64,000 nt of DNA from Spirogloea muscicola (GCA_009602725.1 WELB01000070.1:558615-622614); one strand, 5' to 3'. Shown: positions 20,505-34,600, counted from the stretch's first letter. Notes: a model not told the origin generated them from the letters alone. Numbers and translations: made by a program.

Positions 20505-22860
20505 CTAGAAGGCTAGTAGGTCAGGAGTCTCAGCCTCTATGGCTAGCAAGGTCGTATGCACTTTAGTGAGCCAGAGGTCGAGTCGTTCTTTCAAGGCGGC
20601 CACTTGTGGTGTAGCAAGCACTCGCGGCTGCACCCAAGAGACCTGCACAGTGCCCTCGACTTGGTCTATGACGCCTTCAATAAGGTGCACCTGTCATCAG
20701 ACTTTAACAGCGTCAGCCCACAGGTCCGCGTGGTTCAACACCATTCACATCAATAGCACACGAAAGAAGGTCACTTGCATACAGTTTCCTTGTTTAGATA
20801 GCAGAATTATGAGCATACCGATAGGGTCTTCATCAAAAGGACCTCCACACCATCCACATCCAGCTTTGTCCTCTCTGCTATCACACTAAGGGGTATGGTC
20901 CGGTCTTCTGATGGTTTACTGCATGCCAGAGTAGATGTCTTGTTGTTATTAAGCACGTTCTCAATCAGCTTAAAACTCACCAAGTCATGATTATAACGAG
21001 CTATCAAGAGGTTTAGTTGTGATTTTCCAAGTGAGAAAAGAGCCAGGCTCACCTGAATATGAGCTCCATGAGGCACAAGATGGTGATCTTCTCCCGCAGA
21101 CGCCGCTCATTTGCGAGCAGAGCCGGCTGGGCACTTAGGGCAGCCGAATATTTGTTGCACAGATCATCGTATTGATGGAGGTCACCTGCATTGAAAGCCT
21201 GAAGTACATGATACAACCACTCAAAGCTTGAGCCTTCCAAGCTGTGCACCTGTTAAAAGAGGACAGAAGTGCAGCGCAGTCATAAATGCTGGCCATGATC
21301 CTCATCCTTGAGAGCTCCCCATTACACTTGGAGCCATCAGGTTTACAGACATGAGATTAGGCTAGAGCATGTAGAGGGAAGCATAGCATAGCATGGCAGC
21401 AGCCCAGCAGTGACATCCTTACAATGGGATGCGCCAACAACTCGCCAAAATTGTATATGTTCTCTCCTAGCAGCGCTGCCAAGGACAAGTCCACTGCCAA
21501 GTCCTGCAGGTCAGATTCAGACTATAATCAGAGTAGACCTTTCTGAAAGCCTGGCAGACAGCCAGAAGTCATGTGCACACAGCAACCAGAGAGCCAAGTC
21601 AGGAAGGGGGAGATATAATGAGAGCTGAATCTCGCTAACCTGGTAGTCGCCTAGTACTATGTACATGTATACACAATGCCTGACTTAAGGATGCCAGCTT
21701 CTGAACGATCTGCTTCAGCCTCTTTTTCTTGGACCATTCTGATGCCTGACTCAGACCAGACCCACTTGAACTTGGTGACCACGCCTGACGCAAAGACCCC
21801 CACCAGACCCCCTTCAAAGTGATGAACGCACACAAGAGGAACCTCAATAAAGGTGCAGCAGAACGCCTCCAGAACCTCATGACACATGGCAAAGAGTCAG
21901 ATGACTCACCAATTTGAACGACTTCAAGAGATCCTCCACGGAGGTGTAGGCAAGATAGAGCAGGCCGCTTTTGTAGAACTCGGCAAAGTCCTGCTTGGAC
22001 TTGTAGTACTGCGAGCTCACCCAGTGGACGCTGGCATGCACGGTGGGGTCCACGTCCTGCATGCTCTCAAGCGTGCCTCTGCCCTCCTCCAGAAGCACCT
22101 TGCACTCCTGCTGCCCGCCTTGCTGGAGCTGGAGCGCGGCAATCTGCATCTTGATGTACAGCACCGGCTCCTCCACCCTCCGCTCCTTGGTGTCCCTGAG
22201 CTTCTGGATGACGCCCTCCAGGAACTCGACGGCCGCCTCCCTGGCGTCGTACTGCTTGGAGATGATGACCGCAAAGTGCGCGAGCTTCAGGAGGTTGATT
22301 TTCGTCTCGAACTCGACGATGAAGTTGTGGTAGAGCCGGATGAGCGCGTCGCCATCCTGCAACGACCACGCAAAGCCCAGCAGATTAGCAGCTACTGAAG
22401 GTCATTTTAACTGTTCAATCAACCAGGGGTTAGCAGCATTTCCAGGCCAAATTATGTAAGCAACAAGTCAGCGAGGCTGGACTTGGCAGGCTGACAGCCG
22501 GATAGAGCACCAGGCTACGGATTGGGGGGTTTGAGAATTCAAATGTTTCCAAGCACGTCGGGCTTATAACTCAGTTGGATTTTGTACACGCCCAATAAGC
22601 GTCAGGTCCGTTACTCGAATCTACTTTTGCATGTGCAGCGGTAAGCACAGAGGGCTCTAGCCTCTACTACTGCAAGACCAAGGTGGGTGGCCACGAGATG
22701 GTGCTGGGACCTGGAAGGCGGCGAGGGAGACGAACTCCTCGAGCTTGACGGAGAGCTGGTGCCAGAGGCGGCGCTGGTACAGGTCCGCCATGTCGGCGTA
22801 CCAGCCGGCGAGGTCGGGGTGCGCCACCCGCTCGCCCTCCAGGAACTCGAGGGCGGCCAT
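20505..22860 (-). CDS. RPN9: 26S proteasome lid subunit RPN9 (PSMD13)
   Basis: RPN9 is a PCI-domain, non-ATPase subunit of the 19S regulatory particle lid. Six exons give 1,161 nt and 386 aa, the length I recall for the Arabidopsis protein: 22860-22711, 22356-21910, 21503-21423, 21249-21053, 20918-20819, 20690-20505. Characteristic blocks are DLYQRRLWHQLSVKLEEF, LYHNFIVEFETKINLLKLAH, HWVSSQYYKSKQDFAEFYKS, LLYLAYTSVEDL, LGENIYNFGELLAHPI, FEWLYHVLQAFNAGDL and the PCI winged-helix part EDRTIPLSVIAERTKLDVD, ending EAETPDLLAF. The gene is divergent from AP4B1, with 422 bp between start codons and a telo-box in between. Intron 1 contains a degenerate tRNA-like sequence. Confidence 0.97.
22560..22624 (+). 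other. Degenerate tRNA-like sequence in RPN9 intron 1
   Basis: The stretch opens like a tRNA (GGGCTTATAACTCAGTTGG, an A-box-like start). It contains 'acgcccaataagcgtcaggtcc', which resembles an anticodon arm and variable region, and a weak B-box 'ttactcgaatc'. The acceptor stem does not pair, so this is at best a pseudo-tRNA or a SINE relic. It lies antisense within the intron. Confidence 0.3.
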
Positions 22861-23282
22861 GCCGCCGCCGGCTGCCTAAACCCTAAACCCGTTGCCCAAC
22901 GGTTGGCGCGCTGGCGGCGGCGGCGGCGCCGCGATCCTCGCCGCGCCGCGCGCGGCGGCGGCGCTGCGAGGCCGTCCCTTCTCCGCCGCCGCTCCGCCTC
23001 CGGGGCCCCGGCGCCGCGCCTCGGAGCGCCAGGCTTATTGGCGACTCAGCGGCGGACCGCGGCCATGGCTGCCGCTAGGGGCGGCCCTCTCCGACGCCGC
23101 GTCGTCCCGGGGCCTGGACTCGGCGGCGGCGGCGCGCGTTGCGGCGCGCGATGGCGGCGCCGGCGACGGCGCTGAGAGCGCTCTCCTTCTCTTCCTAGAC
23201 TGCCTCGTCGCCGTCTTCTTGTACTCGACGCGGTCTCGCATCATCGCCCTGGTCGCCGGCTCCGGCAGCCGCAGCAGCGGCC
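22861..23282. promoter_or_regulatory. Divergent RPN9/AP4B1 promoter with telo-box
   Basis: 422 bp separate the two start codons. TAAACCCTAAACCC at 22,877-22,890 contains two overlapping plant telo-box units (AAACCCTA), only 17 bp from the RPN9 ATG. The rest is very GC-rich (GGC/GCC runs). Telo-boxes are known in promoters of plant growth and translation genes; the use here is inferred. Confidence 0.7.
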
Positions 23283-26200
23283 ATGGACGCTGACAACCGC
23301 AAGGGCGAGCTCGCGGAGCTCAAAGGCCAGCTCCGCTCGCTAGCCGGCAGCCGGTGAGCGACGACGGCGTGGAAGCCGCGGTCCCTGCTTGCCATCCTTC
23401 TTGCCCCCGAGCGCTTTGGCAGGCGGCACTGAGTGCCTGCCTAGCTTCTGAGCGTCCCTGCAGAGGTCAATACTTAGGTGATATTGAAGGATATCAGATG
23501 ACTTTGCCTGCCGCCGTTGGCATTGGTCTGTGATCTCCTGCTGTCATCCTCAGGGCCCCCGGATTGGAGGAGCTCAAGCGCGAGCTGTACAAGCGCGTCA
23601 TCTCGTACATGACCATCGGCATCGATGTCTCCAGCCTGTTCAGGTAGGCCGGCACCCGAGGCTCTGATTCTTGACGGACTAGCTGCCTACAGAGGATATG
23701 CAGGCTTGTATTGTCTGTTAAACAATTGCCCAGCTTGATATGTTGTGTCCTTACAACATACTCTATCATTCTCTAACATCTGATGAAGCTGAAGCATCTG
23801 GGCTTGCCAGTGAGATGGTCATGTGCAGCGCCACTTCCGACCTCATTCTGAAGAAGATGTGCTACCTTTATGTTTGCAACTATGCTGTCGTTAATCCCGA
23901 GCTCGCCCTCCTTACGATCAATTTTCTCCAGAAGGACTGCAGCGTGAGCAGCTCACCTGCCGTAGGCTTGTACAGAGTTATTGCGGGTCAACTAGTACTG
24001 TTGCATGTTGCACATGAGCTGTTTTGCAGCAGCCAGGCATAAGAAAGTTTGCCATTCTGGATCTATAGGGTTCCTCACCTTGACATGTCCTGAATGTCAC
24101 TTTATCCTCAATCAGGATGAGGATCCTATGATAAGGGGCTTGGCACTTCGCAGCCTTTGCTCCTTGCGTGTCAAAGGCCTTGTCGAGTATCTCGTGGGAC
24201 CCCTGAAGAAAGGGCTGCAGGTATTCATCTACCCTCCCTAAGAGTTGGTCCAATACCTCTAATGACGAGTTTTAGTGCCCAGCTGCACGGAATACACCAG
24301 TAGAAGGGAATTGACTTATTTCTTCATGGGCGTATGATCTCATAGTCATATGCAAGGCACTTTGACACTCCAGCTCGTGAGAAGTTCATCACTTGGATGC
24401 TCACTTGCAGGACTCGAATCCGTATGTACGCTTCACAGCTGCTATGGGCGTCCTGAAGCTGTACAACTTGTCGCCATCATCAGTCACCGACAACGATTTC
24501 ACTGTGGAACTGAAGTCCCTTCTTCTGCATGACCCGGACCCTCAGGTAGCTGCTCATACCGTATCGCAATTTGCTGTATACTTAAGAGGCATTGTCTAGT
24601 GACCGTTAAGAATCTTGACTAACATTCCTGCCTAAGAAGTGAAGATGCTCTCTGCAGTCTCCAGCAAACAGATCCTGCCATTTTCATGAGGTTTCTCAGG
24701 AAGGCTTGTTTGCAGGTTGTTGTGAACAGTCTTTGCTCTCTGCAAGAGATCTTTCATACTGAAGCTAGCAAGAGCAATGAGGAATCAGCCAGAGAAAGAG
24801 ATTACCTCTCCAGCAAAGTGATCGTCTATGCCTTACTGAACAGGTAGCCTACAGTCCCAGAATGAGCTGATGCTACAGACTTGAGTAGCAAGCAGTACCC
24901 CACATGATTGATGGTCTTTTCTGGGCTGGCAGGATCAAGGAGTGCAGTGAATGGGGCCAATGCCTAGTCCTTGAAGTTGTTGCAAAGTACACTCCTGAGG
25001 ATCCAAGCGAGACATTTGACATCATGAATGTCCTCGAAGACCGGTTGCAGCACGCTAATAGTGCAGTTGTCCTGGCAACTGTCAAAGTATTTCTCCACCT
25101 TACCATGTCCATGGCTGACGTACATCAGCAGGTCAGCAACGCCTTGCCCTCATCTCATCAAGCTCTAACAACGTGGGATCTACTCATATTGAGCTTAGGG
25201 CTCTTTCTGCGTGTGTCTTTCTGGTGGATCGAGCAATTGTGCTTCACATACAGAGAAAGCAAAAGGAACATTTCGAGTAAATGGAGGGGGTTGACAGTAT
25301 ACACTGTTCAGTACTTGTGCTGATTGCTGCTAATGAAATACTCATGACAGGTATATGAGCGAATCAAGGCACCACTGCTGACATTGATAAGTACAGGATC
25401 ACCAGAAGTGTCCTATGCTGTACTCAGCCATCTGAACCTCCTTGTAGGGAGAGCTCCAATACTTTTTGCTCCAGATTTTAAACACTTCTACTGCAAGTTC
25501 AGCGACCCAAGCTATGTGAAGAAGCTGAAGATAGAGATGCTAACCGCGGTCGCAAATGAGAACAACACATATGAGATTGGTACTTGAATCTGCTCTTCCT
25601 TCTTATCCTTTCTTTCCATAGCTTAGTCTAGGGGAAATTGAGTGGTCAGTCTACTGCTCAATTTTTAAGGCTGGATACAAGTGCGTTGGTATCAGCATGC
25701 CTCTCATACTGGAAGACAACATATTTCTCACTCTGCATTGTCCGCAAATGGTATTGCTGCAGTGTCAGAGCTTTGTGAGTATGCTGCAAATGTGGATGTA
25801 GCTATAGCTCGAATGTCAGTCCGAGCAGTGGGGCAAATTGTGCTTCAGAGCTACGATGTGAACGGGATTGTGGAGAGGCTTCTCCAGTTTCTGGACATGG
25901 ATACTGATTACATCACAGCTGAAACTCTGGTAGGATGTTCTTTAGGCCTTAGACTCCCATCATGCTTTACAATCATCAAACAAAGTGCCAGCAATTTAGA
26001 CCTCAGAAGAGCTTCCAGAGAATTGTCAGTGATTGTTCGTTTCTGAGTGTCCTCTATAAGCTGCAGTTTGCCTTGTCCTGTTGTTGCTCCACATGCCGCT
26101 CTTTGTGTGCCTAGCCACTGGTGCTTCTTTTGCCTTTGCACATACCCCTATACATATTTTGAACAGGTTTTAGTGAGAGACCTGCTTCGGAAGTACCCAC

Positions 26201-28800
26201 AGTGGAGCCAGGACTGCATTGCAGTTGTTGGCGGTGTGAGGAGTTCATCAGTTCAGGAGCCCAAGGCAAAGGCAGCGCTCATTTGGCTGCTGGGGGAGTA
26301 TGGTCAGGACATGGCCGATGCTCCCTACATTATTGAGGGGTTTATAGAAAGTTGGGAAGAGGAGGACAGTGCCGAGGTGTGTATACATGAGTATGTGGAT
26401 CACCACTGTTGTGCTGCTTAAGACAAGGAGCAGCTCTGCTAGAGTTGCCTTGATGCTCACTCAACGTGGACTTAGGAGGAGATGGCAAGTGCTGCTGCTA
26501 GGACACAGCCGTCATATTACGAGGCTCTGGTTCACAGGCCGCATGCGATGCTATTCTTGTGCATGTTTTATGAAAAAGCCAACAGGTGCATGTGCAGCAG
26601 TCGTTTTCTTCCTGAGCAGAACATTGCAAATGTCGAAATCGCAGGTGCGCTTGGAGCTGCTGACTGCGGTTGCTAAGCTCTTCTTCAAAAGACCACCAGA
26701 GTGTCAGAAGATCTTGGGAGCAGCTGTGGCTGCCGGTCTCAGTGACTCTCAGCAGGTACCGACAGTGCGCTCAGCCTCCAGTTTACAATGATGGGAAGTA
26801 TCAACACCAAGATAGAGGTTAGGGGGTCCCAGACAAGCTTTTTACATGGTACTAGTACGGTTGAAGGGAGTCTGCAACTGCTGGAAATATTCTCTGAGCA
26901 CTACTTGACAGCCCTAGCTGTCTTAGATTATGGCAGTCCATTAAATGATCCATATATACGAGTTTAAAACTTGCCATCAGGTGTATACTGATGTATAAAC
27001 TCGTCTACAACTCAAGTGAACATAGTCATTTCTCTTCCAATTTCTGTAGATCACCAGTCAGATCCAGGAATGGTTGGGGCTCTGTTGAGGCTCCCAAGTG
27101 TCAACTGTCAGCATGTTGCTGTGGAACAAAGCATGGCTGCTGCTGTGGAACAAAGCATGTCTGAGATTCAAGCATTCCTGGTTCTATGCAGGATATTCAC
27201 GATCGAGCCCTCCTGTACTACAGACTGCTACAGGCTGGCATTGAAGCTGCTGAGAGAGTCATCAATCCACCCAAGCAAGTTGTCTCTGTGTTTGCCGATG
27301 CACAGAGCAGTGAGGCAAAGGACAGGATATTTGATGAATTCAACACCTTGGCAGTGGTTTATGACCAGGTCAGTACCTGGCATTGCGGCTGGAGCAGGTC
27401 ATCCTATGCATGTGCTTTGACCAGAGAGGGTTGACTTCTTACATTGTTCAGCTGAGGAGTAATGTGACACTCATCGTGGTCGTGGTGGTGTGCTTCTTCA
27501 CTATATCGCTTGAGGCAGCCATCCTACATGTTCCTAGACAAAGAGCACAGGGGCCAGATGGATGTTGCGGAGATTGGAGAGACACAGCCAGATGTCATTC
27601 TTTCAACTTCAGCCATTGCGCCAGATGCTGCTCAATACAGTGACAACGATACACTGTTGAGCCCAGCTGAGAAAGGTAGGGTTGCAGTAGTGTATGTGCA
27701 CTGCTTTACGACTCTTCTTTCCCCAGTTGTTTTGCTGGTCCCAGTGTGAGGGCTCTTGTTCTCAGTGGCGGACCTTGGCCCTATGTCACTAGCATGAGAG
27801 AACTTGCACACAATGTAGATCTGTACTATCATCAAGGAGTTGCGGTTGTTGCTGCCAAGGAAGCATCACATGATGCGCGGGCTGTATAGACAGATGATGT
27901 CCAGGTTGCCGACAATGATACGTCATCCAGTTGTCCTCTAACATAACACTGTGTTTATCATTGACAGAGGAAAGTCAGGGGCTCACCAGCAATGGGCCAC
28001 GTGCGTTCAATCCGTCAGAGTTGGCACTCCTTGCATCCTCTCCGCCCCTGCCTGCTATGGCATCACAACCTCTACATCCTCTCCCTGTATCTCAGAAAGC
28101 ATCATCCGACGCAAGCCTTGCTAGCCAAGTGAGAGTTCCAGCGTCTCCTTTGACTCTAGATGACCTTCTTGGGCCTTCAAGCCCTGCTCCTGCAGCAGCT
28201 GCACCCTCGATTCCGCCCCTCCAACTGGTGGCAAAGCCAAGCCTAGATGCTGGCACATTTCAGCAGAAATGGGGTCACCTACCTGTCTCTCAATTGCTGG
28301 TGAGTTTCTGAAACGTGACTCCATACTCCCCTATTAAATGCACAAGCTGTCATGCTTGAGCTCATTACACTCGGTATAGGTCTGTGTGCTGTCTGCAGAT
28401 TGAACTGTATCAACGAAGTGGGTGCCTTCATGAAGTGACATTGTCACACATGCCAAGAACACCTTCATCACCTGACAGCCAAAGTTGTGGCCATGTGCCG
28501 CTTGTTTTGCAGGAGGAGAGGTTACAAGGTGGCGCAGCTACTTTGACGAGTCCTACGCCGCTTCTCAAGCACATGGCTACCAAGTGCATTCAGTGCATGG
28601 CCTCTGGTGGACAGCCACCCAACTTCAAATTCTTCTTTTATGCGCAAGCAGCTAGCTTGAGCCCTGGGGCCTATTTCCTTGTTGAGCTGCACATGAATAC
28701 CTCCACAAGGACAGCCACAGTAAAGCTGAAAGCAGATGACAACTCCCTGGCATCGGCCTTTACAGCTCTTCTGAAGGCTTCGCTTGCCGAGTTTGGCTGA
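23283..28800 (+). CDS. AP4B1: AP-4 complex subunit beta
   Basis: This is the beta large chain of the AP-4 adaptor, which sorts cargo at the trans-Golgi. Fifteen exons close at 2,646 nt (881 aa; Arabidopsis is about 840): 23283-23353, 23554-23643, 23811-23943, 24116-24220, 24411-24545, 24716-24843, 24933-25131, 25351-25579, 25763-25929, 26167-26376, 26645-26755, 27192-27368, 27519-27675, 27968-28299, 28399-28800. The trunk blocks are near-identical to plant AP4B: YKRVISYMTIGIDVSS, MVMCSATSDLILKKMCYLYV, EDPMIRGLALRSLCSLRV, DPSYVKKLKIEMLTAVANE, ELCEYAANVDVAIARMSVRA and LLRKYPQWSQDCIAVVGGV. A Pro/Ser-rich hinge (exon 14, with LTLDDLLGPSSP) is followed by the appendage (GTFQQKWGHLP, IQCMASGGQPPNFKFFFYAQ). 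The last exon could hold one further in-frame intron (28,435-28,512), which I did not apply. Confidence 0.97.
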
Positions 28801-31150
28801 CTTACTATTGCCAAGCCAGCAACTTCTCAGCATTGCTCTTTGGGGTACTACCCTATCGAGGTCTATCTTTGCTACTTGTCTTGTGCAGATTTGACTAGTA
28901 GAATTCACAATCTGAGGTATTTGAGCATGCCAAAGTGGGAATGCATAGATGATGTTCTTGAGCATTTGCAATTACAAGTGGCTGAGGTCTAGCAAACGCC
29001 CAGAATGATGAGCTAAACCGGCTGGTGCATGGGTCTGCATCATAGAGCATTACTGGCGACAAAATGCAGTGGTGCTTAAGTTCAGCAACTTGGTCAGTCA
29101 AGGAAAGGAATATGCCAAGAGGAGAATGCGGCTGCTCATATAAGAAGATTGGCTGTAAAGCCAGCCAGGTGCACACAGAGCCAAGGTGAAGGCAGGAGCT
29201 CCCACCAGATACTTTGATGCACATGGTGAGCCATTCTGAGCAGCAGCCCACTCCAAGTGCGAGTTGCGCAGACGGCTGTATAAGCGCAGAACCACACAGC
29301 CATACAAGTATCAGAAAGAATGGCCGCTTGATAACCTCTGTTTGGCAGCCGCAAGTCACAGAAGGCTAGCCAGAAAAGTATGGTTTAAGTCCGAAGGATT
29401 TGGAAAGCGCTGAAGAAAGGAAAAAGAAGGCGTCCGGTGCGCATAAAATGAGCGAGAAGGCCTTTTTAGCCAATACACTGTTCAGGCAAAAGCTAGAGCA
29501 ACAAGTGGCTACATAAAACGAACGGGAAGCCTGTCACAAAGAAAATCCCTGCCGGTATGTAGTGTATTTGAGTGGATGGAGAGGGCCTGAGTGGCCAAGT
29601 ACAAAGGCAATCACATTCACAAATGTCTATCACGTGCTGCTATCCATTGTCCACTCTTTTTAGGCTGGCTTTGCCAGCCCCTTTTCAGGACAGCAAGCGC
29701 GGCCGCATTAACTGGTGGCTGGAAGAGGCCAGCCCAAAGGAATGCACAAGGTCTGAAGGAGGCGGAGTCCTAAGGACTAAGACACCAGCACGGGGACGCT
29801 CAGTAACCTGTAGTCAGAAAATGCAAGTCGGTTTTCTCTGAGGGCGAGCACTTTCTTCTATCAGAGAGGGAAGAAGCTTGTCCGAAGAAAGTAAGCTCAT
29901 CCAAAATCGAAAGGGCTCGCCCACTGAGGATAGGGGCTGGGACAGCCAGCCCCAAAAAGAATGAATAAAGTACGCTTATCGGTCCCCCTTCAGCGGTCCG
30001 TGAAGAAAGAAAGCGCGGCCAGATTGACTGGTGGCTGGGAAAGGCCAGCCCAAAGGGATAGACAAGGTCTGAAGGAGCCGGAGTACGAAGGACTAGGACT
30101 AAGACATCAGCCAGGGAACGCTCAGTAACCCCTAGTCAGGAGATGCATGTCTGAGTAGCTAGCCGGCAGAAAGACGTCGCCCTGACGGAAGCCGGAGGCC
30201 GCCGCCAAAGCTCGGCCTGCGCGCAAGTGAACCGCGACAGTACTCGCCCATAAGGGGGCAAGGGCAGTAGAGAGTGCTCGCCCATTGAGAATAGGGGCTG
30301 GAAAAGCCAGCCCAAAAAAGAACCAACAAAGGACGAGAAAGGGGCCGTGGAAATGAGCGAGACTCTTGCAGTAGAGAAAAGACGCTTCCAGTAGAGTGCG
30401 ATAGCTGATATTGGACACCCCTTCAAAAATATGTATGTCCGACGGAGCCGGAAAGCGTGTCCAAATGGGGCGTTGGATTGGGATGCACACAAGGTGAGCA
30501 CATGGTGGCGTGCTCGTCGGGAGGCGGACGGTTCTAGGTGGTGCCAGGGTCCTCTGCCGGGCACTTCCCCTGGCCCCCTTCTCGTACTCTGTTCATTTCT
30601 TTTTTTGGGCTGGCTTTTCCAGCCCCTATCCTCAATGGGCGAGCACTTTCTTCTACTTTCTTCTGCCGGGCTCGGCCATGGCGCGAACTCCGGAAGGGAA
30701 GCCTGCCTCTGCCTCAATGGGCGAGCACTTTCTGAGGAGCCCGGTGAGCCCGCAGAGGACAGCGGGGGCTGCTTCCCTTCCTCATTCTTTTTCGGGCTGG
30801 TTGTTCCAGCCCCTATTCTCCTGCGCCTGGGAGACGGGGCCCGGTCCCCAAGAAGAAGAAATTGCTCGCTCATTGAGGATTGGGGCTGGAAAAGCCAGCC
30901 CAAAAAAGAATGAACTGAGTACGAGAAGGGGCCCAGGGGAAGCGCTAAGAAAAACAAGAGAGGAAGCGCGGCCAGATTGGTGGCTGGGACAGGCCAGCCC
31001 ACAGGAATGGACAAGGACTGAAGGAGCCGGAGTACGAAGGACTATGACTAAGACATCAGCCAGGGAATGCTCAAAAACAAGCACACAAAGAAACAAAGCA
31101 GCTACGAATCACTTAGTAACCCCTGCTAAGCAGCCCCAAATCAGAGATGC
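28801..31150. repeat. Intergenic field of retroelement tails and hairpins
   Basis: From about 29,570 to 31,150 the DNA is a patchwork of family A and B tails on both strands, with hairpins near 29,664, 29,935, 30,295, 30,608, 30,795, 30,885 and 30,985. A family B end on the minus strand (30,060-30,250) is recognisable by the reverse of 'ctgatgtcttagtcctagtccttcg'. No element ORF of useful length remains. From 28,801 to 29,570 I see no gene; the first part is the AP4B1 3' flank. Confidence 0.55.
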
Positions 31151-31606
31151 TAGGCTCCTGGTCTCCAAGCTGTCCGCAGCCCGACGAAGGGTCTAGATGG
31201 GAGGCCCCCGCCTCTCGGCTGACACGGCACCGCCCCAAAAAGCGCGTGGGCGGCCTTGTTTTTGATTTCAAATGCTGGCGCGCAGCTCGCACCAGTCAGA
31301 GCTACAAAGAGCTCGACCCCGTGATCGAGTCCGTCGGCCAATATTAACCTGGCTGGACGGACATCTTCGAGGGGCTTCGAGGCCGGAGTGGGCGTTGGGG
31401 TTACGCAGCCGCTCCGCCTTATAGCCCCCCTCCCCACGCGAGCTCTCATTGTCACACCAGCCCCGCGGCTCACGGGAACGCGGTGGCCTGCCTGCCTTAC
31501 CTGCGCGCGCTTGCCTCCGCCTCTGCCTCCGCCTCCGCCTCCGCCCGCGCCTGACTGTCCCTGCTGTGCCTGCGGCTCACTGGAACGCAGCCCCGCCTCA
31601 CGAGCC

Positions 31607-34600
31607 ATGGATGACGTTGTTGTTGTCAAGGTGTGCTTCACACTCCTCTCATAGTGGCTTGGCAGCTGTTCGCTGCTGGTCCACCATGAGGCTCTGCTCT
31701 TGCTCGAGTCTTGGTGCACGCTGACCCGCTCGTTTCAATTTGGCCGACTAGTGCTGCGTCTGGAGGAGGTGCTCATTGTGGCCTGCCGTGTCATAATTTG
31801 AATAGATAGTTTGCTGCACAAATCTGCAATGTATGTGCTACTTCCTGTGGGCTGGGCTGGTTTGTGGGAAGTGCCACATGGTTTTTGACATTGAGCATGC
31901 TTCAGTGTGCCCTGCTTATGACATCTTTGACTGATGTAGAAGCACACTGTGCCCACCCACTGTTGGACTCCAATTTGAGGCCCATATGTTGGAGAAGGTC
32001 TACTGTGAATGTTCAGGGCATTTGTGAGGTGGTCTTACTACGTAAATCGTGTGCATGCAGCTGAACTACGATGGCGTCATGTGCCGCACGACTTTGAGCA
32101 AGTCTCCTCTTCCAACTCATGCGTCTCTGGAGGAGCGCATTCGCGAGTCTTTCAAGATCTCACCCTCAAGCCACCTTACGATTACGTACACTGACAGTGG
32201 TAAGTGGGAATGCACTTCTCAGCTACCCAGGCGATTTAGAGCATTGTCGATATTGTGATCACTAATGCTTGACCCAAACATACTGTGCTGTCCAAAAGCC
32301 CCACCTCCTCGAAATCTGTTGTTGTACATCACCTCATACTTTCTGGGATGTGCTTACATGGCGCATTACTTCCTACTTTTGAAATCTGTTCTTACACGAC
32401 CTCCTCCTCCTGCACCTGCTCGAATAGATGGTGACAACATCACCACTCTTGGAGATGAAGACATTCGAGATGCCATCGTGCTCCAGCAGCTCAATCCACT
32501 GCGTTTGACTGTGAAATTGACGACTGATGAACCGACAAGGGCCTCGGCTGCCACTCAAAAAGAAGCAGAGAGAGCTGCAGACGCTCCACATGCGTTCTCA
32601 TTCCTCAGTGATCCGCAGCTTTTTGAGGAGATGTCTAAGAACTTTCTGAAGATGAAGATTGGTCAGAACCAAGACATGTCGTCTTTTGCTGACATGATGA
32701 AGAAGTATGAAGTTCATTTACAATCTGTTGCTCCTCATCTGGCCAAATTCCTTGGACATTTCGAGAACATTGCTAATGATACCGCGCCAGTTGCACCGCC
32801 GTCCCCTGCCCCAGCAACCAATCGATCCGCTACCACCTCCTCTGGGCCAGGAGCTGCTTCGGCAGAAAAAGATGGAAAGGTTGATGATGGGCCTGCTGAT
32901 CAGGCCATTCACCGTGGAGTCCAGTGTGACATTTGTGATATAGTCCCAATCGTTGGCCCGCGTTTCAAGGCTCTTGAGTAAGTCATGGAGATTTTCCTCT
33001 TGATTAGTCAAAGTTTGCTTGCATACATGCAACAAATATGTGATCCTGTGCACTACTGTATATGTGGTTGTTTCTTAGTATGATGCGTGCTTGTCTTCAT
33101 TTGACTGTGTGTCATACAACAGCATCCCAAGCTGATTGAGTGAACACTATTACGATTTTTGGATTTTGGATGTGCAGTAAGGATGACTATGATCTTTGCC
33201 ATAAGTGCCATGCAAGCCACGGCAAGGAGGGAGAGTATAAGAAGATTGATTACCCCGTGTTCAGACCCCGCCATCACCAACCGTTCTGGGCTGGTGGTCC
33301 TGGATATGGCTGCAAGCCTGCGGTGTGTTGCTTAACTCCTGGGTAGTTGCATCATGCACATTGTAATTAGGATGACGTAGGTCATTTATGTAGTAGTACT
33401 TGCAAGTGTGACAAGATATGTTGTACTCTGTGAAAGTCAAACTGATGATTGTCTTCTTGTGCAGGGCATGCGGTATCCACAATTTGGAACGCATTTCTTG
33501 ATGGGACGTCCTTGCCACCCAGGACGTGCTCCATTCATGCCTCATTCCCACGGCAAGTTGGATGCTCGCTTTGTCAAAGATGTTACCATCTTTGATGGCA
33601 CTGAAATCCTGCCAGGAACTCGGTTCACTAAGATCTGGCGTCTTCGGAACTCAAGCAACACTCACTGGCCAGAGGGTACACAGCTCATCTGCATCGGGGG
33701 TTCCAAGCTGGGCTTGACTGACGCAATTGCACTTCAGGTTCGTATTCTGGACATGTGTGGCTGTCCCATCGCAGTGTATCTTGGCAGCATCTATCGTGTG
33801 ATGTTCGTGCCCTGTATGTAAGAACAAGTACAAATGAAGGTGCACACATCTTAGCAGCTTAGCTACTATGATGGTGGTGATCATGATGACTACAAATATG
33901 TGCAGGTACCTAAAGATGGTTTGGTTCCAGGAGATGAACTTGACGCTTCAGTCGACATGGTTGCGCCTGAATTGCCTGGGCGATATGTCTCGCACTGGCG
34001 CTTGATGGCGCCTAATGGCACCAGGTTCGGACATCGTGTGTGGGTCCTCATTCAGGTACAGCATACCTCTTGCGTAGCCAGCTCCATACATACTCAACTT
34101 GTTTACTTGTCTTCGTTCTGGTTTGGCTGACTTTTCTGGTTACGATCACTAGCTTCAATAATTGACAATGCTGCAGCTATGTGCACTTATCACGTTATTC
34201 ATTGACTAAATTCCTCAATTGGTTATGTTGGGGTTGTGCAGGTCGTTTCAAAGGATGATCCATCCCCGCAAGTTGCTCAATCTGTGGCAGATGCAGCAGG
34301 AGTTGTTACACAAGATTCTCTCCAGGGAAAAACTGAGGAGTTAGTGACAGAAAGCACCACTACTGCTCCTGATGTGGAGAAGCCTGCTGTGGAAGATGCT
34401 CCATCAGCTCCTTCTGTTGTGCAGATTCCTGTGCATTTTGTGGACTCCGCTGAGGAGACTGCGGGCATCGCCCATGATATGCCTGCCCTTGTATCCGAGG
34501 AAAAGGAAAGTGCTGATGTTGTTCAAGCAGCCTCACAGCAAAGTACAAAGACTTTAAGCGTGGAGGAGAGCAGTGTCGGTGGCTTTTCACTTGTGGACAT

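Noticed and set aside
22687-23293. Long plus frames across the RPN9/AP4B1 promoter
   Set aside because: The composition (Arg/Ala/Gly runs) reflects the GC-rich promoter, and they are antisense to RPN9 exon 1.
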